Source of the DNA: Helicobacter sp.
GTDB taxonomy: Bacteria > Campylobacterota > Campylobacteria > Campylobacterales > Helicobacteraceae
Length of the DNA: 15,169 nt
NCBI GenBank assembly: GCA_022766795.1
Contig: JALEPE010000065.1
Coordinates: 1-15,169, forward strand
Direction: 5' to 3'
The notes under the pieces are model-generated. The model did no database searches, had not been told where the DNA came from, and worked only from the letters and a program-made list of their open reading frames with translations. This document shows, one piece after another, positions 1 through 6,784 of this stretch; position 1 is the first letter of the stretch, and the number at the start of each line of letters is the position of its first letter. A program made the position numbers and the translations under genes.

Positions 1-380
1 TTCTAAGTAATCCTATTGGTAATAGATTTACAGGCATTTATGAAGAAACAGATTTAAGCGTATTCCACGGTGTGATTGATTATACTTTCCTAGATGGTCG
101 CTTCAAAATTGGACTAGAGGGTGCGTATGGTGAGAATGAAACTAAAGCAACACGAGCGTTTAGTATTGCAACAACACCCGCAACAACATTTGCAGCAGGT
201 CAAACAACTTATAAAACTAAATTCACAGAAATTACTCCAACAGTTGCTTGGAAACATAGCAAAAACCTAACAATCTCTGGTTTCTATGCAATGCTAAGCA
301 CAGAGGATGATAGACCAAACTCTACTGCTCCAGACGAGGACAGAAACAGAGCAAGGGTAGAAGTTAAATATACTTTCTAA
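1..380 (+). CDS. Major outer membrane porin, C-terminal end (partial)
   Basis: The reading frame is open from position 3 to the TAA at 378-380, giving 125 visible residues, so the gene starts outside the window. The GTG at 72 is internal and not a start. The residues alternate polar and hydrophobic as in transmembrane beta strands (for example around VAWKHSKNLTISGFYAML). The protein ends in VEVKYTF, and a C-terminal aromatic Phe on the last strand is the usual outer-membrane insertion signal read by the BAM machinery. The long hydrophilic Thr/Ala-rich stretch before the last strands fits an extracellular loop. Style and length fit the end of a Campylobacter-type major outer membrane porin (MOMP family), a general diffusion channel. 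Another outer membrane beta-barrel family cannot be excluded from the C-terminus alone. A terminator follows directly. Beta-barrel assignment is fairly secure, MOMP family likely. Confidence 0.75.
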   Translation, partial: LSNPIGNRFTGIYEETDLSVFHGVIDYTFLDGRFKIGLEGAYGENETKATRAFSIATTPATTFAAGQTTYKTKFTEITPTVAWKHSKNLTISGFYAMLSTEDDRPNSTAPDEDRNRARVEVKYTF

Positions 381-391
381 TTCCGTCCTTT

Positions 392-421
392 AAGAATCCC
401 TTTGGGATTCTTGCCTTTCTT
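392..421 (+). terminator. Rho-independent terminator of the porin gene
   Basis: A perfect 9-bp inverted repeat (AAGAATCCC at 392-400 and GGGATTCTT at 404-412) encloses a 3-nt TTT loop. It starts 12 bases after the porin stop codon and is followed by a T-rich tract (GCCTTTCTTT). It is well placed to end the porin transcript before the repeat-rich gap. The inner three pairs are G:C, so the stem should be moderately stable. Confidence 0.8.
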
Positions 422-518
422 TAAATAAACAATCCCAAACTTAACCGCAAAATAAAAGCAAAAATACTCAAAAACATATAATTGATACAAAATAAAAACT
501 TTCAAAGATATATATCTA

Positions 519-604
519 AATATCCACTTCCTCCGTCATTGCAAGCGTAGCGAAGCAATCCATAACCCCACATAAAGAAACTTTTACAATGAAACAATGG
601 AATC
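519..604. repeat. Dispersed palindromic repeat, copy A
   Basis: This stretch begins with the block ATATCCACTTCCTCCGTCA, carries the core CGTCATTGCAAG at 534-545 (one mismatch from CGTCATTGCGAG seen elsewhere), and ends with the motif ACAATGGAATCC. The same ordered blocks recur in the two longer units at 664-840 and 858-1086, and again at 8508-8610. It has no coding potential and no mobility gene, so it is best described as a REP/MITE-like intergenic element. Confidence 0.75.
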
Positions 605-663
605 CCTAAATCTTATCTTAACCTTATAAGATTCCATTATAACCATTTATAACTTCTTTGATT

Positions 664-840
664 TATAGATTGCCACGATTCCGCAGGCGGAATCTCGCAA
701 TGACGCAGTAAAAAACTTAGGAATCTTACGACTTCTCGCAATGACGAAATATCCACTCCCTCCGTCATTGCGAGGAATGAGCAAAGCGAATGACGAAGCA
801 ATCTATAATCTAGCATAAAGAAACCTTCACAATGGAATCC
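664..840. repeat. Palindromic repeat unit R1 (tandem partner of R2)
   Basis: This is the first of two adjacent long units. In order it holds a short perfect hairpin GATTCCGC-AG-GCGGAATC (677-694), the core CTCGCAATGACG in reverse orientation (694-705 and 735-746), and the same core in forward orientation (763-774). The copies at 735-746 and 763-774 form a perfect 12-bp inverted repeat around a 16-nt spacer. It ends with CCTTCACAATGGAATCC. The 677-694 hairpin reappears exactly 194 bases later in R2. Confidence 0.85.
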
Positions 841-857
841 TTATTGATTGATAAGAT

Positions 858-1086
858 TATAGATTGCCACGATTCCGCAGGCGGAATCTCGCAATGACGC
901 AGTAAAAAACTCATTCTCGCAATGACGCAGTAAAAAACTTAGGAATCTTACGACTTCTCGCAATGACGAAATATCCACTCCCTCCGTCATTGCGAGCGTA
1001 GCGAAGCGTGCAAATGCGTAGCGTTTTCACCCGCTTTGAGCTACAAATCCATAATCTAGCATATCCAAAACCTTCACAATGGAATC
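858..1086. repeat. Palindromic repeat unit R2, with a 28-bp internal duplication
   Basis: This is the second tandem unit. It repeats R1 with an offset of 194 bases up to about 911, then of 222 bases after it, because a 28-bp segment is duplicated (888-915 and again from 916 to about 939). Its own 12-bp inverted repeat lies at 957-968 and 985-996. Past 1008 it differs from R1 by a segment (GCGTAGCGTTTTCACCCGCT) that is nearly matched in the distant copy around 8550. It ends in ACCTTCACAATGGAATC. Confidence 0.85.
888..939. repeat. 28-bp direct repeat, 1.9 copies
   Basis: The period is 28 bases. The block CTCGCAATGACGCAGTAAAA plus eight more bases starts at 888 and again at 916. R1 has a single copy at the matching place (from 694). 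This is a simple local duplication, probably by replication slippage between the short CTCGCAATGACG repeats. Confidence 0.8.
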
Positions 1087-1097
1087 GCAAAGGTTTT
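1067..1097. repeat. 8-bp inverted repeat at the end of the cyclophilin gene
   Basis: AAAACCTT (1067-1074) and AAGGTTTT (1090-1097) are perfect complements around a 15-nt loop that contains the end of repeat R2. It lies 24 bases beyond the cyclophilin stop codon and could contribute to stopping its leftward transcript. However, the U tract is part of the stem and the loop is large, so a true terminator is doubtful. Confidence 0.35.
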
Positions 1098-1120
1098 TGT
1101 GTTAATGTAATTCTTGTGCC

Positions 1121-1594
1121 TTAAACGATAATTTTTATAATCTTATCCCCTTGTTTAATAGAATCTAGGACTTTTAAACTTGCTTCATCTTCAATTTGTC
1201 CAAACACGGTGTGTTCGCCATCTAAATGAGGCTGTGGAGCAAAGCAGATGAAAAACTGACTTCCGCCTGTATCGCGTCCGGCGTGTGCCATAGATAGAGT
1301 ACCTTTTAAGTGTTTGTGGGGATTGTTTTCTAGCTCACATTGGATTCTGTATCCCGGTCCTCCTCTCCCGCTTCCCTCTGGGCAACCGCCTTGCGCGACA
1401 AATCCCGCAATCACGCGGTGAAAGTTTAGGTTATTATAGAATCCGCTTTGCGCTAAAGAAGCGAAGTTTGCTACCGTATTGGGTGCTTCGTTTGGAAAGA
1501 GCTTTATTTTTATTTTGCCTTTTGAAGTTTCAATCACCGCATATTCAAGCTTTACTAATTCCTCTTGGGATAGGTTGAAAGTTTTTAATTCCAT
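1121..1594 (-). CDS. Peptidyl-prolyl cis-trans isomerase, cyclophilin type
   Basis: The enzyme catalyses cis-trans isomerisation of X-Pro peptide bonds and so assists folding. The 157 residues contain a complete cyclophilin domain: FHRVIAGFVAQGG (58-70) with catalytic Arg60, Phe65 and Gln68 (CypA Arg55, Phe60, Gln63), then MAHAGRDTGGSQFFI (102-116), then PHLDGEHTVFGQ (122-133). The position of CypA Trp121, which contacts cyclosporin, is His123, so weak cyclosporin binding is expected. No signal peptide is present, so it should act in the cytoplasm. About 17 residues precede the domain. The ATG at 1592-1594 has AAGGA eight bases upstream. The gene is monocistronic here, divergent from the 1671 gene and convergent with the porin. 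Family assignment is secure; the symbol (ppiA or ppiB) is left open. Confidence 0.95.
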   Translation of the reverse strand: MELKTFNLSQEELVKLEYAVIETSKGKIKIKLFPNEAPNTVANFASLAQSGFYNNLNFHRVIAGFVAQGGCPEGSGRGGPGYRIQCELENNPHKHLKGTLSMAHAGRDTGGSQFFICFAPQPHLDGEHTVFGQIEDEASLKVLDSIKQGDKIIKIIV

Positions 1595-1670
1595 ATTTTA
1601 AATCCTTAGTGTAAAATTAAAAAGTTTATTGTAGTATTTTAAGATTTAAAGAATCCAAAAAGGCAAAAGA
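1595..1670. promoter_or_regulatory. Divergent promoter region, cyclophilin / secreted protein
   Basis: These 76 bases separate two divergent starts, so both promoters must lie here or nearby. For the leftward cyclophilin gene, TACAAT (ATTGTA at 1628-1633 on the given strand) is a reasonable -10. For the rightward gene no box stands out in the AT-rich sequence. Campylobacterota sigma-70 promoters commonly lack a clear -35, so no -35 is called. Confidence 0.35.
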
Positions 1671-2429
1671 ATGGCAAAGATAATTTTAGCGTTGATATTT
1701 CTTACACTAGGAGCGTATGCGAAATATCCTTATTGGCTGCGATATGGCGTGAAAATAGTCGCAGAGTTTGAAACTCTAAACAAAAGCAACCCTTATTATG
1801 TAGAAGGATACGGGTTAGCTATCAATGAGAATCTTATCTTGACAAGCGCGTCTAATGTGTATAATGCTACAAGGGCAAGAGATATTGTGCTATACCATAC
1901 AGAAGTTTTGGGAGAGCCTATTGAGTGTTTAAGCCACGCAAAAATTCTAGCATTAGACGATAGTTTGGATTTAGCTGTGCTTGAGACAGAGAAATTTACA
2001 GATATTTACTGCAATGTTTTGCCTGAACCAAATTTTCGCGCTTTGAGCTTTGGGGAGACTTATTTTAATCTTTTGAGCATTCCACCTAATTTGCCACTTA
2101 GGGACGATTTAGAAATTTCTTTTTTTAAAGAACACGATTGGTCGCAGCTTATAAGAGAGAGAAAAACCTTAAAAGAGTTTTTAGAATTTGAAAAGAGTGC
2201 CGATAAATCACAGCTTAGCAAAGGAATGCCACTTTTTGCAGAGAACGCGTTTCTAGGATTGCGGATTTATCCGATTCCTAATGCTAAGAGTGAGAGTTTA
2301 AAGCTTGGAATCCTAACGCACAGCGAGATTCTAACATTTTTGTGTAAAATTCAGAGCGAAACTTCTGTGTTAGCAAACAAAAAAGAGTTAGCAACATTTT
2401 GTAAGTCGTGGGCTGATTTGCAAAAGTAA
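1671..2429 (+). CDS. Secreted trypsin/HtrA-fold-like protein lacking catalytic residues
   Basis: I do not recognise a named gene. The 252 residues begin with a signal peptide (hydrophobic 4-14, probable cleavage after AYA at 15-17), so the product should be periplasmic. The rest can be laid over a trypsin/HtrA-like domain. GYGLAINENLILTSASNV (46-63) matches the strand leading to the catalytic His (TAAH), but Ser61 stands where His should be. DSLDLAVLE (97-105) matches the Asp strand, with Asp100 kept. LSKGMPLF (182-189) matches GDSGGPLF, with Lys184 in place of Ser. FLGL and LKLGILTHSEI after it resemble the final strands. Two of three triad residues are therefore absent. It lies 66 bases upstream of gyrA, in the same direction. 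The ATG has only a weak AAAGGCAAAAG-like site upstream. Fold assignment is inference from motifs; lack of activity follows if the alignment is right. Confidence 0.65.
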   Translation: MAKIILALIFLTLGAYAKYPYWLRYGVKIVAEFETLNKSNPYYVEGYGLAINENLILTSASNVYNATRARDIVLYHTEVLGEPIECLSHAKILALDDSLDLAVLETEKFTDIYCNVLPEPNFRALSFGETYFNLLSIPPNLPLRDDLEISFFKEHDWSQLIRERKTLKEFLEFEKSADKSQLSKGMPLFAENAFLGLRIYPIPNAKSESLKLGILTHSEILTFLCKIQSETSVLANKKELATFCKSWADLQK

Positions 2430-2457
2430 GCGTTTAGCAAGATTAAAGTGAAATTTT

Positions 2458-2463
2458 TATAGA
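2458..2463 (+). promoter_or_regulatory. Candidate -10 box for gyrA
   Basis: TATAGA(AT) in an otherwise mixed sequence lies 32 bases before the gyrA start, and the tract TGAAATTTTTATAG resembles Campylobacterota sigma-70 promoters with a T-rich stretch before the -10. No convincing -35 is present. If real, gyrA has its own promoter in the 66-base gap after the protease-like gene. Confidence 0.4.
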
Positions 2464-2495
2464 ATCGCGCATAAAAAGTTTGAAAAAGGGAAAGA

Positions 2496-4991
2496 ATGTC
2501 TGACTTGCTGAATTTAAATCAAGATATTCAAAATGTGAATATTGAGGATTCCATTAAAGAAAGTTATTTGGATTACTCTATGAGCGTCATTGTTGGACGC
2601 GCATTGCCCGATGCAAGAGATGGACTAAAGCCTGTGCATAGACGCATTTTGTATGCAATGTATGAGTTAGGCGTTACTTCACGCGTGGCTTATAAAAAGA
2701 GTGCGAGAATCGTGGGTGATGTGATTGGTAAATACCACCCACACGGCGATACTGCAGTTTATGACGCATTGGTTAGAATGGCGCAAGATTTTTCTATGCG
2801 CCTAGAGCTTGTAGATGGGCAAGGAAATTTTGGTAGTATTGATGGCGATAGTGCAGCGGCTATGCGTTATACCGAAGCGAGAATGACACAAGCTGCCGAG
2901 GAGCTTTTGCGGGATATTGATAAAGATACGGTGGATTTCTTGCCAAACTATGATGACACTTTGCAAGAGCCAGATATACTGCCTAGTCGTTTGCCAAACT
3001 TGCTGATTAATGGTTCTAATGGAATCGCAGTGGGAATGGCGACAAATATCCCACCACACCGCACAGATGAGATTATTGACGCATTGGTGTATTTGATTGA
3101 TAATCCAAAGGCGGAGTTAGACGACATTTTAACCTTTATTGAAGGCCCAGACTTTCCAACAGGTGGGATTATCTATGGCAAAAGCGGAATCAGAGAGGCT
3201 TATGAAAGTGGGCGTGGGCGCATTAGAATCCGTGCTAAAACACATATTGAAAAAACTAAAACAAAAGATATTATCGTCATAGATGAGATTCCTTATCAAG
3301 TGAATAAAGCAAGACTTGTAGAGCAGATAGCAGAATTAGCAAAGGAAAAGGTCATTGAGGGAATCTCTGAAGTGCGTGATGAATCCGATAGGGACGGAAT
3401 CCGCGTAGTTGTGGAATTAAAACGCGAAGCAATGAGTGAGATTGTGCTAAATCATCTCTTTAAATCTACGACAATGGAATCCACTTTTGGAATCATTTTG
3501 CTTGCCATTTATAACAAAGAACCAAAGGTTTTCACGCTTTTAGAACTGCTAAATTTATTTCTTTCTCATCGCAAGAGCGTGGTGATTCGCCGTAGTATTT
3601 TTGAGCTAGAAAAGGCAAAGGCTAGGGCGCACATCTTGGAGGGCTTGAAAGTCGCGCTTGAAAACATAGATGAAATTGTGGCGTTAATCCGCGCAAGTAG
3701 CGACCCAAAGGTTGCAAAAGAGGGCTTAGTCAGCAAGTTTAATTTAAGCGAGATTCAAGCCCAAGCGATTTTAGATATGCGTTTGCAGAGACTTACAGGT
3801 TTGGAGCGCGACAAAATAGAGAATGAATACCAAGAATTACTAAAAGAAATTGCAAGATTAAATGAGATTCTAAAGAGCGAGGAGAAGCTTAACGCAATCA
3901 TTAAAGAGGAATTATTAGAATCCAAAGAGAAGTTTTCAACCAAGCGAAAAACAGCGATTGAAGAGGATTATGATAGCATTGATATGGAGGATTTGATTCC
4001 TAATGAACCTGTGGTGGTAACAATGAGCCACCGCGGCTATGTCAAACGCGTACCGGTGCGCACTTATGAGAAGCAAAATCGCGGTGGCAAAGGCAAAATT
4101 TCTGCAAATACGCACGATGATGACTTTATTGAAAGCTTCTTTGTCTCTGATACGCACGATACGATTCTATTTATCACGGATAAAGGGCAACTTTATTGGT
4201 TGAAGGTTTATAGGATTCCAGAGGCAAGTAGAACAGCCATTGGTAAGGCGGTAGTCAATCTCATTAATCTAAGCCCCGATGAAAAGATTATGGCAACGAT
4301 TACGACAAAAGATTTTAATCCTGATAAATCCCTTGCATTTTTCACAAAAAATGGAATCATCAAGCGCACGAATTTGAGCGAGTTTAAAAATATTAGAAGC
4401 GTGGGTGTTAAAGCAATTAACCTAGATGAGGACGATGCGTTGGTAACTGCAAAGATTATTAGTGCGGATATTAAAGAAATTTTGGTGGTTACTTATGAGG
4501 GAATGTGTGTGCGCTTTGGTGTGGAGAATGTCCGCGAGATTGGACGCGTAGCAAGAGGCGTTACGGCGATTAAGTTTAAAATGCCAAAGGATTATGTCAT
4601 TGGTGCAACTGCAATCGTTGATGAGAACGAAGAGATTTTAAGCGTGAGTGAGAAAGGAATCGGAAAGCGCACAGAAGTCAATGAATACAGAATCACAAAT
4701 CGCGGCAGCAAGGGCGTGATTGCGATGAAGCTCACAGCAAAAACAGGTAAGCTTGTTGGAATCGTCAATGTAGATGAAAATATGGATTTAATGGTGCTAA
4801 CAAGCAGCGGAAAGATGATTCGTGTAGATATGCAAAGCATACGCAAAGCCGGACGCGCAACAAGTGGCGTGATTATCGTCAATGTAGATGATGATAAGGT
4901 TGTCTCCATTGCAAGATGCCCAAAAGAAGAAAAGGAATTGGACGAAATAGGGACAGAAGATGATTTGCTTGGGGAAAATAGTTTAGAGTAA
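2496..4991 (+). CDS. gyrA: DNA gyrase subunit A
   Basis: This is the breakage-reunion subunit of gyrase, which with GyrB introduces negative supercoils. At 831 residues it is full length. The N-terminal winged-helix domain contains the quinolone region HPHGDTAVYD (81-90) and the catalytic tyrosine Tyr125 in AAMRYTE. A coiled-coil region follows around 370-480. The GyrA box QNRGGKG (527-533) marks the start of the C-terminal DNA-wrapping beta-pinwheel, and an acidic tail (EEKELDEIGTEDD) closes the protein. The key resistance positions read Thr86 and Asp90, the susceptible state in Campylobacter numbering. The start ATG has AAAAAGGGAAAG upstream. The stop TAA shares its last base with the next start (TAATG), so translation of the downstream gene is probably coupled. 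Confidence 0.98.
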   Translation: MSDLLNLNQDIQNVNIEDSIKESYLDYSMSVIVGRALPDARDGLKPVHRRILYAMYELGVTSRVAYKKSARIVGDVIGKYHPHGDTAVYDALVRMAQDFSMRLELVDGQGNFGSIDGDSAAAMRYTEARMTQAAEELLRDIDKDTVDFLPNYDDTLQEPDILPSRLPNLLINGSNGIAVGMATNIPPHRTDEIIDALVYLIDNPKAELDDILTFIEGPDFPTGGIIYGKSGIREAYESGRGRIRIRAKTHIEKTKTKDIIVIDEIPYQVNKARLVEQIAELAKEKVIEGISEVRDESDRDGIRVVVELKREAMSEIVLNHLFKSTTMESTFGIILLAIYNKEPKVFTLLELLNLFLSHRKSVVIRRSIFELEKAKARAHILEGLKVALENIDEIVALIRASSDPKVAKEGLVSKFNLSEIQAQAILDMRLQRLTGLERDKIENEYQELLKEIARLNEILKSEEKLNAIIKEELLESKEKFSTKRKTAIEEDYDSIDMEDLIPNEPVVVTMSHRGYVKRVPVRTYEKQNRGGKGKISANTHDDDFIESFFVSDTHDTILFITDKGQLYWLKVYRIPEASRTAIGKAVVNLINLSPDEKIMATITTKDFNPDKSLAFFTKNGIIKRTNLSEFKNIRSVGVKAINLDEDDALVTAKIISADIKEILVVTYEGMCVRFGVENVREIGRVARGVTAIKFKMPKDYVIGATAIVDENEEILSVSEKGIGKRTEVNEYRITNRGSKGVIAMKLTAKTGKLVGIVNVDENMDLMVLTSSGKMIRVDMQSIRKAGRATSGVIIVNVDDDKVVSIARCPKEEKELDEIGTEDDLLGENSLE

Positions 4992-5458
4992 TGTTTAGGA
5001 TTCTATGTGGGATATTATGCTTTATGGGTATCATCAATGCTTCGGAGTATATTTTCTCTTATAGAATCGCGGTTAAAAATGGAATTGTTTTGAATGAAAA
5101 ATATGATTTTTCTCCCTCAATGGTGAGTGCAAATATGCTAAAGCAAACAAAGCACCCTTATAAAAGTTGCGAAATTTCACACAATGCAAAAAGTGAAAAG
5201 GCATTGTTAAAGGATTATAAAACTAAAATTTTGGAATGTTTTTTTAATTGGGGTGTGCGTTTAGAGGATAGGAGCGAAGTGCATAATTTACGCGGAAATT
5301 CTCTAACATTTCTTGTGATTCCACCCACGCGCATTAAAATTGAGTATGGCAGTGGAATCGCAACGCTTTATGCGTTGGTGCGCGAGAAAAGAGGGATTGC
5401 TTGGGATAAATTTACCTTGCAAAAGTCAAGAGATTCTATGCAAAAGGAGCAAAAATGA
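4991..5458 (+). CDS. Small secreted protein of unknown function between gyrA and flgR
   Basis: Function is not recognised. The 155 residues start with a signal peptide (hydrophobic 4-16, likely cleavage after INA at 15-17), so the mature protein of about 138 residues is periplasmic or surface-located. There is no lipobox. Two cysteines remain after cleavage (Cys60, Cys83) and could form a disulfide. The rest looks beta-rich with a basic C-terminal tail. It overlaps gyrA by one base and flgR by four (ATGA), so it is embedded in the operon. From memory, H. pylori has a similar-sized hypothetical gene (HP0702) in the same slot, and C. jejuni has flgP and flgQ between gyrA and flgR. The lack of a lipobox argues against FlgP. 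A link to flagella is therefore inference from position only. Confidence 0.8.
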   Translation: MFRILCGILCFMGIINASEYIFSYRIAVKNGIVLNEKYDFSPSMVSANMLKQTKHPYKSCEISHNAKSEKALLKDYKTKILECFFNWGVRLEDRSEVHNLRGNSLTFLVIPPTRIKIEYGSGIATLYALVREKRGIAWDKFTLQKSRDSMQKEQK

Positions 5459-6774
5459 AGTTAGCCATTGTAGAAGATGATATTAATATGCGCAAATCTT
5501 TAGAGATTGCTCTAGGTGAATATAGTGAGTTTGAAGTTGTGAGTTTTAAAAGTGCTAAAGACGCACTAAAAAAGCTTGATGATAGCATTGATTTAATCAT
5601 TACAGATATTAATATGCCACAAATGGACGGCTTGGAGTTTTTAAAAGTCTTAAATGGACGCTATGAAGCTTTGATTATCACAGGAAATGCAACTTTGGGT
5701 AAGGCGATTGATTCCATTCGTCTGGGCGTGAAAGATTTTTTAACCAAGCCTTTTGAGATTGAAACTTTGGTAGAGGCGATTCATCGTGCAAAAAAAGCCC
5801 AAGAAGTAATGGAAAAAGTGGGTAAGCCCAAAAAGGGCGAGAAAACAAACGATAAAAATGCAGAAAATAAGCAGTTTATGGCAACTTCTCCCGCATTGGA
5901 AAACGCCTTAAAACTTGCAAACAAAGCCGCTAAAACAGACGCTTCTGTTTTGCTGCTTGGAGAAAGTGGCGTGGGTAAGGAATTGTTTGCAAATTATATT
6001 CATCAAAATTCACCAAGGGCTAATGCGCCTTTTGTGGCTTTGAATATGGCGGCGATTCCAGAGAATTTGTTAGAATCTGAACTCTTTGGTTATGAAAAAG
6101 GTGCTTTCACGGACGCAACGGAGGGAAGGGCAGGGAAGTTTGAGGCGGCAAATGGGGGAAGCATTTTTTTAGACGAGATTGGAGAAATGCCAGCCTCCCT
6201 ACAAGCGAAGCTTTTGCGTGTATTGCAAGAAAAGGAAGTGGTGCGTTTAGGCAGCTCAAAGCCCATTAAAGTGGATATTCGTTTTATCGCAGCAACCAAT
6301 GCAGATATTCAAAAGAAAATCAAAAAAGGCGAGTTTAGAGAGGATTTGTTTTTTAGACTGCAAACGATTCCGATTCATATCCCGCCTTTGCGCGAGAGAG
6401 CGGAGGAGATTATACCGCTTTGTGAATGGAAGCTAGAGCAAGTCAATGCGCAATATGGAATCGGGATTAAAAAATGGGGAGAGGGCGCAAAAGAGCAGCT
6501 TTTAAATTATCGTTGGCCGGGCAATATCCGCGAGTTGCTTTCTGTGATTGAACGCGCAGCGATTTTGTGCGAAGGGGATTTGATAATGCCGGAGGATTTG
6601 TTTTTAAGCTCACGCGAGAGTGGCGGTGAGAAAAAAATTGCAAACTTAGAAGAGGAGTTAATTTATGAAGCTTTAAAAGCAAGTGATTCTGATGTAGATA
6701 GTGCAGCGGAGTTGTTAGGACTTAAGAAAGATGTGCTGCTTGGCAAAATGCAAAGATACAAGATTCAACTTTAA
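5455..6774 (+). CDS. flgR: Sigma-54-dependent response regulator FlgR
   Basis: This is an NtrC-family activator that, phosphorylated by the FlgS kinase in Helicobacter and Campylobacter, drives RpoN-dependent transcription of hook and basal-body genes. The 439 residues show a receiver domain (acidic pair Glu7/Asp8, phosphoacceptor Asp51, TKPF Lys near 100) and a complete AAA+ domain: Walker A GESGVGKE (169-176), the sigma-54 contact loop GAFTDA (216-221, classically GAFTGA), Walker B IFLDEIGE (237-244) and the arginine-finger region. A short C-terminal domain (about 395-439) follows, in which SAAELLGLKKDVLLGKM resembles a degenerate Fis-type helix-turn-helix. H. pylori FlgR, as I recall, is shorter and lacks this domain, while C. 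jejuni FlgR has one. The start overlaps the upstream stop (ATGA) and has AAGGAG before it. asd follows after 10 bases. Confidence 0.93.
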   Translation: MKLAIVEDDINMRKSLEIALGEYSEFEVVSFKSAKDALKKLDDSIDLIITDINMPQMDGLEFLKVLNGRYEALIITGNATLGKAIDSIRLGVKDFLTKPFEIETLVEAIHRAKKAQEVMEKVGKPKKGEKTNDKNAENKQFMATSPALENALKLANKAAKTDASVLLLGESGVGKELFANYIHQNSPRANAPFVALNMAAIPENLLESELFGYEKGAFTDATEGRAGKFEAANGGSIFLDEIGEMPASLQAKLLRVLQEKEVVRLGSSKPIKVDIRFIAATNADIQKKIKKGEFREDLFFRLQTIPIHIPPLRERAEEIIPLCEWKLEQVNAQYGIGIKKWGEGAKEQLLNYRWPGNIRELLSVIERAAILCEGDLIMPEDLFLSSRESGGEKKIANLEEELIYEALKASDSDVDSAAELLGLKKDVLLGKMQRYKIQL

Positions 6775-6784
6775 AGGAGAAAGA

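Noticed and set aside
519..1086. CRISPR array
   Set aside because: The repeats are palindromic, occur in both orientations and at irregular spacing, and have no unique spacers or cas genes.
6731..6784. Longer asd start giving 18 extra residues
   Set aside because: It lies inside flgR in another frame, while the ATG at 6785 has a good ribosome site and the correct distance to the NADP-binding motif.
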